Shown in pieces: positions 36,001 through 41,330 of a DNA stretch of 64,000 nucleotides (its first letter is position 1; each line of letters starts with the position of its first letter). The notes below the pieces were generated by a model that was not told the DNA's origin, ran no database searches, and worked only from the letters and a program-made list of their open reading frames with translations. The translations under genes and the position numbers were made by a program. Origin of the DNA: Antilocapra americana (Eukaryota; Chordata; Mammalia; Artiodactyla; Antilocapridae); assembly GCA_007570785.1 (NCBI GenBank), contig ML664159.1, positions 5,951,376 through 6,015,375 of the forward strand, in the 5' to 3' direction.

Positions 36001-38651
36001 GTCAGGCTACAGTCCACGGGGCTGCAAACAGTCAGACGCAACTGCGCACGCATGCACGCTGCACTGTGTAAGTCGTTTGTAACTCCTGGGAACTAAAGAA
36101 CAAGAGAAGTGTGTGTGTGTGTGTACAGCAAAGGGTTCCACATCCTCAGCATCTAACACATTGTTTGGTGTATAGTGTGCGCTATTTAAAAAAAAAAAAA
36201 AGGCTCATTGGATAAATGACAGAAACAATGTGGTAATTAGATATAAAGTTGCTGTTGCTGAGTCACTACGCCATATCCGACTGTTTTTCGACCCCATGGA
36301 CTGTAGCCCACCAGGTTCCTCTGTCCATGGGATTTTCCAGGCAAGAGTACTGGAGTGGGGTGCCATTTCCTCCTCCAGGGGATTCTCCTGGACCAGGGAT
36401 TGAACCCACACCTCCTGCACGGGCAGGCAGATTCTTTACCACTGAGCCATCTGGGAAGTCACTAGATATAGAGACCTCCTTAGCATTTAAAAATCAGTAA
36501 TAACATTTTAAATGGCCAAAAATGTGAGAATGGCTAAGTGTCAGGGTGGCATCCTGTGCGGCTACTAAAATTACAAGGAACAGTAGCCAACACCTGTAGG
36601 GTGCTTTACAGTTCACTGACAATTGCACCTCCCCCCTGTTTGACACACAACTGTACAGACTTGGCTGCCACACTGAAATGTGTAAATGACTCATTAGTAA
36701 GTTTTCCTGAGGAGACCAGAAAGATCAGTGATTGCAGGCTAGCAAGTTTTTACCTGAAGAGGTAGGGGGGACCCACATTTCAGAGTAATGGGGTCACAAA
36801 GAGTCGGACACGACTGAGCGACTGAACTAAGCTAGGAAGGAGTAGGTAGAAGTTGAGTTAGCTCTGCTTTGTGTAAATAACCGTGCATGCTAATTTCACA
36901 CACTGCGTTTCCATTCACTTCCCTTTTCTTTTGGAACAAAACTACTTTTGCTGTATTTGACTGATTCAAAATTCACTTTAACAACCATTTGCAAGTATTC
37001 CTGCTAACTGACCACCTCTAAGGAGGTGTTTTTGATGACCCAAGTGGACCCAGTTCTTGTCCTACTGGGGTTTTATTAATGCTAATGTCAAGAAATTCAA
37101 CAGCATAACTTAGCCACAACAAAGCTTTCCAAATTGTCTTCCTGATTGCAACAGTGTTTTAAAGAACAGAGGAGGAAAAAAAAAAAAAATCACACATAAA
37201 ACAAAGGAAAAAAGTCCTTCCCTCTTTCCTAAAAGAATATGAGCTGTTCAACGAATAGGAAACACTGAAGTCGTGAACACTTTAAAGCTCTGTATTCTCT
37301 AGCTGATCATGCAGAAACTGTTATGTGGCAGGGACTGTCCCAAAAGCAAGTTCTCTGCAGAGTCTGAATCTTTGCCCAGCGTTTCTGCACTGCTTTGGGC
37401 GGGCTTCCTGCATGTGCTTACAGCAATGAGAGGATTACCTAAAGGATACATTTCACAAACAAGCCGTCACGTGTCTTGTGCTGAAACTGCATCCAATGCC
37501 AAAAGTCTGCTCCTGCAGATGAGAGCTCTGGAGAACTCGACCGCTACAGCCCAAACCAGCTCTGAATATACATTCTCACGTGAAAAGAGCCTGCCTTTAA
37601 AGGTCTGTGGGACGCTGATGGCAAACAGAGGCATTGGCTACCTTTACAGTAATAGTAGATATCCTAAAAGCAATGTTGATCTCGTGCCTTCTGTGCTAAA
37701 GACACTATTAGGGCCCCAAGGGAGGGTAGAAAGGATGGACTGGAGCAGGGGAGTGATGGGGTTGTTCCACGCATGGGCAAAAGGGGATTACGGAAATAAT
37801 GCCGCTCTCGGCTCAAACCATTTGAAAGTCAAGAGGCCAAAGCGCCGGTGGTGTTGAGAAAAACTTCCCAAGTCCTCCCCGACCCGAGCGCAGAGGGCGC
37901 AGGGGATCCGGAGAGCTGAAGCTCGAGAGCTGGGAGCAGACGAGGACAGCAGAAGCCGGCCCGGGGGGCGGGAAGTCAGCGCGGAGGCGGGAAGGGCGCG
38001 AGTCCACTCGCGCTGGGAGCAAAGGGGATGCCACAGGGCGATCTGCCCCCTCCACACCGGCCCGCCGCCCGCAGCCGCTGCCGCCGGGTGGACGTGAACA
38101 AACCGGGCCCACCTGCCACCGCCTCCGCGCTGCCGCGGCCGAGGGCCCGGGTGGCGGGCGCCGGCCAGGGGCGACGGCAGGGGGCAGCAGCGCCGCCGGA
38201 GCCCCGCCTCCGGGCCGCGAGCCCGGGGCCTCGCAGCCGCGCGCCACCGCCTCCCGCGCGAGCACCTGCGCGCGACCGCGGCGCCGCCCGCCCGGCCCAG
38301 GTGCAGCCGCCCGGGCCCCGGCGGGCGGGTAGGGGAGCGGAGTCCCGGCTGGAGGGCGAGTCGCCACCCCCACGCTCCGTGCCCGCGCCAGGCAGGCGCC
38401 GCCACCGAAGGGTGCTTTGTTTGTGCAGCTCGAGCCGGGATGCCGAGGCTCCCGCCCCGTCCGGAAAACGGGAAGAGCAGAGCCCGCGGTGGAGGGTGCT
38501 GAAGACCGCAGAGCCCCTTCTCCACGCGGCGAGGTCGGGGCCCGCCGCACCCCACCCCCGCCCTCCCAAAGCCCGACCCCCGCCCCCCGACCCCCGCCCA
38601 GCCCCGCGGCTGCGCTCACCTGCTGTCCGCGACCCCTGCGTCTCGGCTCAT
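1678..38651 (-). CDS. FIIND (ZU5-UPA) plus death domain protein; 16 coding exons, 3' end outside the window
   Basis: Exons join in this order (minus strand): 38651-38620, 27003-26972, 25128-25084, 18600-18559, 18233-18204, 17501-17478, 15222-15178, 14133-14086, 13927-13881, 13219-12979, 12865-12615, 9159-9025, 6310-6172, 4827-4774, 4527-4447, 1950-1678. All are flanked by AG and GT, the total is 1519 nt, and the frame is open for 506 codons with every phase matching. Residues 1-115 are acidic and Ser-rich, with no recognisable fold. Residues 116-372 resemble the FIIND of CARD8 and NLRP1, with motifs [37 protein letters not shown] and [14 protein letters not shown]. Residues 420-500 are a death domain with Trp440 and Trp476. 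In the known family, FIIND autoproteolysis leaves a C-terminal UPA-effector fragment held by the N-terminus until that part is degraded; the effector there is a CARD. No signal peptide or membrane segment is seen, so the protein is probably cytosolic. Intact phases and no stops argue against a pseudogene. The last exon(s) were not found. Confidence 0.85.
1951..4446 (-). other. Intron 15
   Basis: This is non-coding sequence between exons 15 and 16. It holds an L1 3' remnant at about 3290-3540. The rest is AT-rich single-copy-looking sequence in which I recognise nothing. Confidence 0.7.
3290..3540 (+). repeat. L1 3' untranslated remnant
   Basis: The series ATGACTACAGTTAATAATAA, GTGAGGTGATAGATGTG, AAATATTTCACAATGTATGC and CATTGTGTACTTATATACAA, ending near AATAAAACTGAAAGAAAT, is a typical mammalian L1 3' tail in the plus direction. 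The 72-codon frame across it is incidental. Confidence 0.65.
4447..4527 (-). CDS. Exon 15: basic linker before the death domain
   Basis: This 81-nt exon is phase 1 to phase 1, with acceptor TTTTTTTAAAG before 4527 and donor CAG|GTTTGT at 4447/4446. It encodes residues 389-415 with motifs [17 protein letters not shown] and KQIDSS. The Arg-Lys run gives the linker a basic patch. The exon is divisible by three, so it could be skipped without shifting frame. It was recognised by splice sites and phase alone, which makes it less certain than the domain exons. Confidence 0.72.
4774..4827 (-). CDS. Exon 14: end of the UPA region and linker
   Basis: This 54-nt exon is phase 1 to phase 1, with acceptor TTAACAG before 4827 and donor GTG|GTAAGT at 4774/4773. 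It encodes residues 371-388, reading [18 protein letters not shown]. It follows the UPA sheet (WKAKLRE in exon 13) directly and starts the polar linker to the death domain. The acceptor and donor are both close to consensus. Confidence 0.75.
4828..6171 (-). other. Intron 13
   Basis: This is the interval between exons 13 and 14. It contains one truncated SINE at about 5221-5330. I see no other feature in it. Confidence 0.65.
5221..5330 (+). repeat. 5'-truncated Bov-tA/BOV-A2-type SINE
   Basis: The 3' half of the ruminant SINE is present: ACTCCAGTATTCTTGACTGG, GACAGAGGAGTCTGGTGGGC and CGCAAAGTCGGACACGGC, ending in a short ACACAC run. The tRNA-like 5' half is missing. Confidence 0.85.
6172..6310 (-). 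CDS. Exon 13: C-terminal half of the UPA subdomain
   Basis: This 139-nt exon starts in phase 0 after TTTTTTTTTTAAG and ends in phase 1 at T|GTGAGT. It encodes residues 325-370: [18 protein letters not shown], then [19 protein letters not shown] and VWKAKLRE. A hydrophobic strand pattern ending in a Trp-x-Ala motif is usual at the end of the UPA part of FIIND proteins. The downstream UPA strands are what multimerises in NLRP1 and CARD8, so this exon belongs to the presumed active fragment. Confidence 0.85.
7445..7660 (+). repeat. Ancient MIR/L2-like remnant
   Basis: The run CTTACAGCAACCTTGGGAGA, then ATCTCCATTTTATAAGCCAG and later AGAGCACACAGTTAGTGACA, follows the order of a MIR element core. 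Divergence is high and family assignment is tentative. Confidence 0.4.
7790..7945. mobile_element. MER5-like (hAT-Charlie) DNA transposon remnant
   Basis: TGGTTCTTAACCTTGGCAGC at the left, CATCTCTGGGGGTGGGACCC in the middle and AAAGCTCCCCAGG at the right match the layout of MER5A-type non-autonomous elements. The right end is truncated. Confidence 0.65.
9025..9159 (-). CDS. Exon 12: middle of the UPA subdomain
   Basis: This 135-nt exon is phase 0 to phase 0, with acceptor CGCCTTTAG before 9159 and donor GAG|GTAGAT at 9025/9024. It encodes residues 280-324, with [15 protein letters not shown], then NGKKYRL and [10 protein letters not shown]. The pattern of I-[DR]-K-P-P, a strand, and then E-x-E-I-x-P-E matches the same stretch of CARD8 and NLRP1, and it separates this gene from ankyrin or UNC5 ZU5-UPA proteins. 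It is divisible by three but structurally essential to the sheet. Confidence 0.88.
10029..10156 (-). repeat. Bov-tA-type SINE fragment
   Basis: GTGTGTTCAGTCGCTCAGTC, TTTGTGACCCCATGGACTAT and CTGGAGTGGGTTGCCATTTC are the ruminant SINE tail and body read in reverse. The tRNA-like part is absent. Confidence 0.85.
10441..11636 (+). mobile_element. BovB (RTE-type) LINE fragment, 5' truncated, decayed
   Basis: The translation gives the BovB reverse transcriptase: [15 protein letters not shown] from 10440, the catalytic box YADD near 10864, and [13 protein letters not shown] after it. The copy reaches the 3' end near 11636, where the tail GAGCAACTGAACTGAAC lies. The frame is broken by a SINE insertion at 10625-10754 and by frameshifts after about 11215. 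It has no function left and is a passenger in intron 11. Confidence 0.92.
10625..10754 (-). repeat. SINE inserted into the BovB copy, with target-site duplication
   Basis: A ruminant SINE body, starting with a (GCT) run, interrupts the BovB reverse transcriptase frame. The 11-base duplication GTCACCCTGCT flanks it at 10614-10624 and 10755-10765. It is therefore younger than the BovB copy. Confidence 0.9.
12615..12865 (-). CDS. Exon 11: FIIND autoproteolysis region (His207, Ser234) and first UPA strands
   Basis: This 251-nt exon starts in phase 1 (acceptor TGTTAACAG before 12865) and ends in phase 0 at ATCAAG|GTAAAG. It encodes residues 196-279. The stretch [16 protein letters not shown] gives His207 and Glu216, and [13 protein letters not shown] gives Leu233-Ser234-Pro235. 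As I recall them, human NLRP1 uses His1186 and Ser1213 and CARD8 His270 and Ser297, both 27 apart; the spacing here is also 27. The residue before the Ser is Phe in those proteins and Leu here. The exon goes on with [15 protein letters not shown] and [10 protein letters not shown], the matching UPA strands. Whether the protein cuts itself cannot be decided from sequence. Confidence 0.88.
12979..13219 (-). CDS. Exon 10: ZU5 subdomain of the FIIND
   Basis: This 241-nt exon starts in phase 0 after TTGACAG and ends in phase 1 at C|GTGAGT. It encodes residues 116-195. Clear FIIND landmarks are [16 protein letters not shown], then [22 protein letters not shown] and [10 protein letters not shown]. 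The VGGPLFDV motif is nearly identical to CARD8 and is the strongest single clue to the family. An AG nearer the body (before 13191) would put the frame out of phase with exon 9, so I chose 13219. Confidence 0.9.
13220..13880 (-). other. Intron 9
   Basis: This short intron contains one complete-looking tRNA-type SINE with a TA microsatellite at its end (13369-13600). Nothing else is recognised. Confidence 0.7.
13369..13600 (+). repeat. CHR-type tRNA SINE ending in (TA)n, with target-site duplication
   Basis: The body begins AGGCCTTTCCTGGTGGCTTG and ends AGCCAAAACAAATAAAA followed by a TA run of about 30 bases. The 8-base duplication AAACAATC flanks it at 13361-13368 and 13601-13608. The 87- and 67-codon frames across it are artefacts. 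Confidence 0.85.
13881..13927 (-). CDS. Exon 9: last N-terminal region exon, Cys/His pair
   Basis: This 47-nt exon changes phase from 1 to 0 and joins the acidic region to the FIIND. It encodes residues 100-115, [16 protein letters not shown]. CxxC (Cys108 and Cys111) with His107 and His110 nearby might bind metal, but one such group alone is weak evidence. The acceptor TTTAG before 13927 is the one that keeps phase; a second AG two bases further in (before 13925) would break it. The donor is AAT|GTAAGT. Confidence 0.75.
14086..14133 (-). CDS. Exon 8: acidic N-terminal exon
   Basis: This 48-nt exon, phase 1 to phase 1, encodes residues 84-99, [16 protein letters not shown]. The acceptor is TTTTACAG before 14133 and the donor is CAG|GTATGA. 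The exon can be skipped in frame. It contains a bulky His-Phe pair in an otherwise acidic stretch. Confidence 0.75.
14236..14440 (-). repeat. BOV-A2-type SINE
   Basis: This is a nearly full-length ruminant tRNA-Glu-derived SINE in reverse, from AAATCACTTCAGTCGTGTCT to GTTGAGCCACCAGGCAAGCC. AGGAAC occurs on both sides (14227 and 14443) and fits an imperfect target duplication. Confidence 0.88.
14530..14993. mobile_element. hAT-like non-autonomous DNA transposon remnant
   Basis: The left end reads CAGTCCCCAAACTTTTTGGC and the right end GTTGGGGACCCCTG, which are imperfect inverted repeats of each other. The interior includes CATCAGGCATTAAAATCTCA and GATCTGACAGGAGGTGGCAC, a widespread old mammalian element. 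Exact family name not certain. Confidence 0.65.
15178..15222 (-). CDS. Exon 7: acidic N-terminal exon
   Basis: This 45-nt exon, phase 1 to phase 1, encodes residues 69-83, [15 protein letters not shown]. The acceptor TTGTCTCCACAG and donor AGG|GTAAGA are both strong. It has a one-in-three acidic content and no predicted fold. Confidence 0.78.
15223..17477 (-). other. Intron 6
   Basis: I see no exon in these 2.2 kb. There is a tentative MIR-like core at about 16010-16170 (TTTCCTCATCTGTTAAATGA and GCCTGGCACTCAGCAAGCAG). Open frames at 15250-15860 and 16560-17210 on both strands look like chance frames in GC-richer DNA. Confidence 0.6.
17478..17501 (-). CDS. Exon 6: 24-nt micro-exon
   Basis: This exon, phase 1 to phase 1, encodes only residues 61-68, ISQWGIHE. 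The acceptor TTTTCTCTGCAG and donor AAG|GTAATT are good. It is the least acidic of the N-terminal exons and contains a Trp. Its small size means it may be alternatively spliced. Confidence 0.7.
18204..18233 (-). CDS. Exon 5: acidic N-terminal micro-exon
   Basis: This 30-nt exon, phase 1 to phase 1, encodes residues 51-60, [10 protein letters not shown]. The acceptor is a T-run followed by GTAG, and the donor is CAA|GTGAGT. It can be skipped in frame. Confidence 0.75.
18559..18600 (-). CDS. Exon 4: Ser/Glu-rich N-terminal micro-exon
   Basis: This 42-nt exon, phase 1 to phase 1, encodes residues 37-50, [14 protein letters not shown]. The acceptor is TTTTTTTTTTAAG and the donor is CTG|GTGAGT. 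The S-x-x-E and S-x-E pattern is a strong casein kinase 2-type phosphorylation context, by pattern only. Confidence 0.8.
19291..19498 (-). repeat. BOV-A2-type SINE
   Basis: This is a full-length ruminant SINE in reverse, from GTGTGTGCCTGGTGCTCAGT to ATCAGAGCCACCAGAGAAGC. The overlapping frames of 76-150 codons on both strands run through it and are not genes. Confidence 0.85.
20393..20570. mobile_element. MER5-like DNA transposon with both ends
   Basis: The left end AGCGGTTCTCAACCTTGGCT and the right end CAGCCAGGGCTGAGAACCAT are inverted repeats of each other. The size of about 180 bp and the internal CAGGGAGCTTTCCACAC fit MER5A. Confidence 0.75.
21013..21112 (+). repeat. (GT)n microsatellite with 62-bp-period duplication of its flank
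   Basis: AGTCTGGGACTTCTGCGTGT occurs at 21013 and again at 21075, each followed by a long GT run. The unit of flank plus GT run has been duplicated in tandem. Confidence 0.9.
21110..21323 (-). repeat. BOV-A2-type SINE
   Basis: This ruminant SINE in reverse runs from GCGCTAAGTCGTGTCCAACT to AGCGCCACCTAGGAAGCCCC and directly follows the GT microsatellite. Confidence 0.88.
22030..22072 (-). repeat. CHR-type SINE 5'-end fragment
   Basis: GTGCGGAGTCCTAACCACCG followed by GGACTGCCAGGGAATTCC is the reverse of the tRNA-like head of CHR SINEs. The rest of the element is absent. Confidence 0.55.
22880..23090 (+). repeat. BOV-A2-type SINE inside the L1 remnant
   Basis: A full-length plus-strand SINE, from TCACTGGTGGCTTTGAGGGT to ACACGACTGAGCAACTAAGC with an (ACA) tail. 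It splits the L1 3' sequence. Confidence 0.9.
23392..23800 (+). mobile_element. MLT1-like (ERVL-MaLR) solo LTR
   Basis: The order GTCCCCCCCACACAGAAACT, CCCACAGTACCTTAGAATAT, GACTGGTGTCCTTACAAAAA, GAACCAACCCTGCCAACATC and AAGCTCCCCAGTCTAGGCAC follows MaLR LTRs of the MLT1 type. It sits inside the reverse L1 remnant. Confidence 0.65.
24059..24274 (-). repeat. BOV-A2-type SINE with 13-bp target duplication
   Basis: A ruminant SINE in reverse is flanked by CTACCAGCAGTGT at 24046-24058 and 24275-24287, a perfect duplication of L1 target sequence. Confidence 0.93.
25084..25128 (-). CDS. Exon 3: N-terminal exon, Ser/Asp-rich
   Basis: This 45-nt exon, phase 1 to phase 1, encodes residues 22-36, [15 protein letters not shown]. 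The acceptor is CAAAATTTAG and the donor is CAG|GTAAGA. It is skippable in frame. Confidence 0.75.
25129..26971 (-). other. Intron 2
   Basis: I recognise no repeat or exon in these 1.8 kb. The sequence is AT-rich and mostly looks single-copy. Confidence 0.55.
26972..27003 (-). CDS. Exon 2: acidic N-terminal micro-exon
   Basis: This 32-nt exon starts in phase 2 after TTTTCTTGTTTTAG and ends in phase 1 at AAAAG|GTATGA. With the two bases from exon 1 it encodes residues 11-21, [11 protein letters not shown]. The entry phase matches exon 1 and, by coincidence or not, the candidate exon at 63027-63232. Confidence 0.78.
27100..28560 (+). other. C/T-rich intronic stretch with chance open frames
   Basis: The plus strand is strongly pyrimidine-rich with recurrent CTCC and CCCT. 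Stops are scarce in consequence, giving back-to-back frames of 126, 167 and 178 codons. Their translations are low-complexity Pro/Ser/Leu with no domain. I regard it as non-coding. Confidence 0.65.
28790..28930 (+). repeat. MIR-like remnant
   Basis: CATTTGACAAATGCAGAGAC, GAGCTCAGAGAGGTACGTGA and GAGGTCACACAGCTAACAAA follow the MIR core order. Confidence 0.65.
29414..30604 (+). mobile_element. BovB copy with 5' inversion (twin priming)
   Basis: The left half (about 29414-29960) encodes BovB reverse transcriptase on the minus strand, including [16 protein letters not shown]. The right half (about 29965-30604) continues the same element on the plus strand from [18 protein letters not shown] to the 3' tail. 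The two halves abut in the element at about the MAS/TSWQ position. An imperfect 15-base duplication, ATGAGAACATGTAAT at 29399-29413 and ATGAGAATATGTATT at 30605-30619, brackets the whole, so both halves came in one event. Confidence 0.85.
31318..31533 (-). repeat. BOV-A2-type SINE
   Basis: A ruminant SINE in reverse, from GGCTGCTGTCAAGTCGTGTG to AGCACCACTTGGGAAGCCCC. CATGTA appears just outside both ends. Confidence 0.87.
32155..32220 (-). repeat. BovB 3'-tail fragment followed by AT-rich microsatellite
   Basis: A GTT run, GTTCAGTCACCAAGTTGTGT and CCCATGGACTGCAGCACGCC form the reverse of the BovB 3' end. An AT-rich run (ATATAT, TAATTATAT) follows to about 32300. Confidence 0.75.
32330..32480 (+). 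repeat. MIR-like remnant
   Basis: ATCCCCATTTCACAGATGAA, then GAAATGAGGCTTGGGTAACT, keep the MIR core order. Confidence 0.6.
32661..32882 (+). repeat. BOV-A2-type SINE
   Basis: A full-length plus-strand copy, from GGGGCTTCCCCAATGGCTCA to GACACGACTGAAGTGACTGA. Confidence 0.9.
34905..35350 (+). repeat. Old L1 3' remnant
   Basis: CTGGAAACAACTGCCAGGTT, AGAGGATGAATCTCACAAAC, GCTGTATGATCCTATTTTTA and GGTGGTAGTTACACAGATGT are the standard landmarks of older mammalian L1 3' ends. Confidence 0.7.
35880..36058 (+). repeat. Bov-tA/BOV-A2-type SINE
   Basis: Plus-strand SINE missing the first bases, from AGAGATGCAAGAGACACAGA through CCCTGGAGCAGGAAATGGCA to CAGACGCAACTGCGCAC. Confidence 0.87.
36250..36462 (-). 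repeat. BOV-A2-type SINE with target duplication
   Basis: Reverse-strand copy flanked by TAGATATA at 36238-36245 and 36463-36470. Confidence 0.9.
36787..36832 (+). repeat. SINE/BovB 3'-tail fragment
   Basis: GGGGTCACAAAGAGTCGGAC and ACGACTGAGCGACTGAAC are the shared 3' tail of BovB and the Bov-tA SINEs; nothing upstream of it is kept. Confidence 0.75.
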
Positions 38652-39060
38652 CGTCGTTAGGCGTCTGGGAGCGGGCGCCAAGCGCGCCCGGGGCTCGGCG
38701 CTCGAGTCGCGCCCGGGCGCCTGCAGGAGGGGTTCGCGTGCGGCGCGCTGCCCTGCGCTCCCGGAGGCGGCGGACGCTGCCGGGGGGAGGGACGAGGGCG
38801 AGAGAGAGCCACCGGGGGAGGGGACTGGGCGGGAGGGGGCGCCGGGCGCGCTGCTGCAGCCGCAGCCGCAGCCGGAGGCCGCCCGGGCTCCCGAACCGAA
38901 ACGCACGCCCGCCGGCGGCCCCGCGCGTGCACGCCGGCGGGCACACTCTCACACGTGCGCACCCCGGCCGCTCGGTGGCTGCTTACCGCCCTGCGGGAGC
39001 TAGGTTTGGCGACGCTAATGCCGGGGCTTCTGTGAAAGAGCAGGGCCAGCGCCATTCTGC
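37850..39060 (-). promoter_or_regulatory. CpG-island promoter of the FIIND-death-domain gene
   Basis: GC content and CpG density rise sharply here compared with both flanks. The island encloses the first coding exon (38620-38651). GC-box motifs GGGCGG occur upstream of the ATG (for example at 38827) and within intron 1 (for example near 38325). I see no TATA box. The region upstream of the ATG to about 39060 is the likely core promoter and 5' untranslated region. Islands of this kind are often active in many tissues and can fire both ways, but I found no plus-strand exon to support a second gene. Confidence 0.8.
38620..38651 (-). CDS. Exon 1: start codon exon
   Basis: The ATG at 38651 has A at position -3 and is the first ATG in this frame within the island, although the frame stays open upstream with only GTG triplets. 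The exon encodes [10 protein letters not shown] plus two bases (phase 2) and ends at AGCAG|GTGAGC, a strong donor. The phase fits exon 2 exactly. The transcription start is not known, so the 5' untranslated end is not drawn. Confidence 0.8.
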
Positions 39061-40720
39061 AGGGAGCTCATATCACCCCGATTGGGGTTTTTCACGAGAC
39101 AACCCGCCTCCCTCGAAGAATTCCCAGATTCTCTTCCTAGGGTCTGAAAGCCCCTCGAAATTCATTTTCAGATTTTACATCTAAACCCAAGGGTCTAGAA
39201 TGAGGGACCGCAGCTTTCATATGGTTAAACAGCCTTGTGACCCCCGCCCCTCCACCCTAAACTGTAAGGGTGGATGGTTTCCCAGCTTTGCTGCACATTT
39301 GGTCACCCAGGGAGTTTTTAAAATCTCGATGCTCCGAGTGGTATCCCAGAAGAATTAGATTAGTGCAGTGGGATCCAGTCACTCACATGTCTTAAAGATC
39401 CAGGTGATTCCAATATTCAGAAAAGTATAGGAACCACTACTTAGACTGCCAGTGGTCCTCGTGGTACCCTGTTTTCTTTTACCCCGTTTCTCAGCGTGAT
39501 CCTTTGCTTGTCTATTTTCCACGCAGTGGTGGGTGTCACACAGCATCAAACCCAGGTCTGACTCACAGTAAGTGCAGAGCACACCTCTACTGCAGAAAGG
39601 AAGCAAAGGCAGAGTCCAGGATGGGCCCTCTGCCTTGCAGCCCCCTCGTTGCTCTTTCTGAAATTCTCCACAGGCTGAAATACCCGTGACCTCTTGGAAA
39701 TGACTTCATGTCATGCCTGAAGCTGGGGAAGAAAAGGTGTCATTGCACTTGAAGGGACATCTGTCTTTTAGTTTCCTCCAAATGTCTCCACCTCAGAACA
39801 CCCCCATCTGTCTCACTGTGACTCAGAGGTCCAGTGCTGACAGTGTGGGAGAGCAAAATAACAGTCATGGCTCACCGACTGGAACACCAGTTGAGTCCAG
39901 CACTCTGACTGCGTGGTTTATACCTGGGAAAGAGATTATTGCCTTTGTACTATCACTGGGCCTTAGTGTTCTTCTGTTGAATGTAAACATGAACAAGTTC
40001 TCAAAACATCAGCATCAGACAGACCCCTCTGTGACCACGATGTATGAAGACAAGAGCAAGACTCCCTAATCATGTCTCAACACAGACAAAATATGAACAT
40101 CATCCAAGGCATAGTGGACACACAGCCATTCTGGCTAGTTAGAGCCTCTTTGCCAATTATAGCCTTAGTCTCCCTCTGGTCTGCCTTTCTATGAATAAGA
40201 TTTACAAAGATATACATTTGTAGAATGAACTCTGGTTTCCTGAGCAGCCCTGCAATCAGCTAACCAAAAAACAAATCCTTTCATAATATTTTCTAAAACC
40301 TTCTCGCTGACACACCTCCAGGGTTTCCCATGGTATGCATTTCCCTCAGTGCAATGAGTAATAAATTCAACTCTTTAAGCGACAGGAAATATTCCTAGTG
40401 TTCTTTGGCAAAGGAGCATTAAAAAATATCTCAGTCATCACAATAACAGCACAAGGTAACTATTATACCCTCTTCACCTATAAGCTAACTGGGGTTCATA
40501 CAGCTTGTATAACAAACTCACATAGGGCTGCCCGGCTGTCAGTGGAGAGGCAGGCTTCATGTTCACATGGGTTTGAGGGGAGCCAGGCTGGCATGCTACC
40601 TTCTCACAGTAACTCTGACTTCCAGATGAGCCTGAGTTCAGTCCTTTTCTAGCCATGGGCATTTGAGCAAGTCATTTAACTCTTGAGTTCACCTTCCTCG
40701 CAAAAGGGAAAAAAAAAGTA
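39061..40720. other. Upstream flank; MER5-like remnant
   Basis: Beyond the CpG island lies a MER5-like element at about 39285-39435 (TTCCCAGCTTTGCTGCACAT, AGATCCAGGTGATTCCAATA) and a MIR-like core on the minus strand at about 40600-40700. No exon is seen. Confidence 0.6.
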
Positions 40721-40729
40721 GACTAGAAA

Positions 40730-40855
40730 TAGATATTTTTTATTTAGATATACACCATTTTATTAGTTTCAGATGTACAATATAATGATTTGGTAGGTAT
40801 ATATATGTGAAATGCTCACCATAATAAGCCTAGTTCTTAACCATCACCACACCGA
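40730..40855 (-). repeat. L1 3'-end fragment
   Basis: TATACACCATTTTATTAGTT, TCAGATGTACAATATAATGA and AAATGCTCACCATAATAAGC correspond to an L1 tail read in reverse. Confidence 0.55.
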
Positions 40856-40894
40856 GTTAACAAAAATTTTGTTCTTATGCCAAGAACTTTCAAG

Positions 40895-41330
40895 ATATAA
40901 TCTCCAGTAGTCATGTATGGATGTGACAGCTGGACCATTAGGAAGGCTGAGCAATGAGGAATTGATGCTTTTGAACTGTGGTGCTGGAGAAGATTCTTGA
41001 GAGTCCCTTGGACTGCAAGGAGATCAAACCAGTCAGTCCTAAAGGAAATCAACCTTGAATATTCATTAGAGGGACTGATATTGAAGTTCCAATACTTTGG
41101 CCACCTGATGCAAAGAGCCAACTCACTGGAAAAGACCCTAATGCTGGGAAAGATTGAAAGTAAAAGGAGAAGCGTGGGGCAGAGGATGAGATGGTTGGAT
41201 TGCATCACTGACTCAATGGACATGAATTTAAGCAAACTTGAGGAGATAGTTTTGGACAGGGGAGCCTGGCAGACTACAGTCCCCGGGGTGACAGAGAACT
41301 GGACACGACTTAGTAACTGAACAACAACTC
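40895..41330 (+). mobile_element. BovB 3' fragment
   Basis: The BovB 3' coding end is visible, with [40 protein letters not shown] and RMRWLDCITDSMDMNLS in the plus frames. It reaches the 3' tail at about 41325. Confidence 0.92.

Larger units (their letters stand above)
27004..38619 (-). other. Intron 1 (11.6 kb)
   Basis: This large first intron holds a pyrimidine-rich stretch (27100-28560), a MIR-like core (28790-28930), an inverted BovB copy (29414-30604), SINEs at 31318-31533, 32661-32882, 35880-36058, 36250-36462 and 36787-36832, a BovB tail (32155-32220), another MIR-like core (32330-32480) and an L1 tail (34905-35350). The gaps 28940-29410, 30620-31310 and 32890-34900 show nothing I can name. 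Confidence 0.7.

Noticed and set aside
37788..39184. Long frames (197-379 codons) on both strands in the CpG island
   Set aside because: They overlap each other in all frames, are Arg/Ala/Gly/Pro-rich and result from lack of AT-rich stop codons. Only the 32-nt exon 1 is supported by a splice donor and matching phase.
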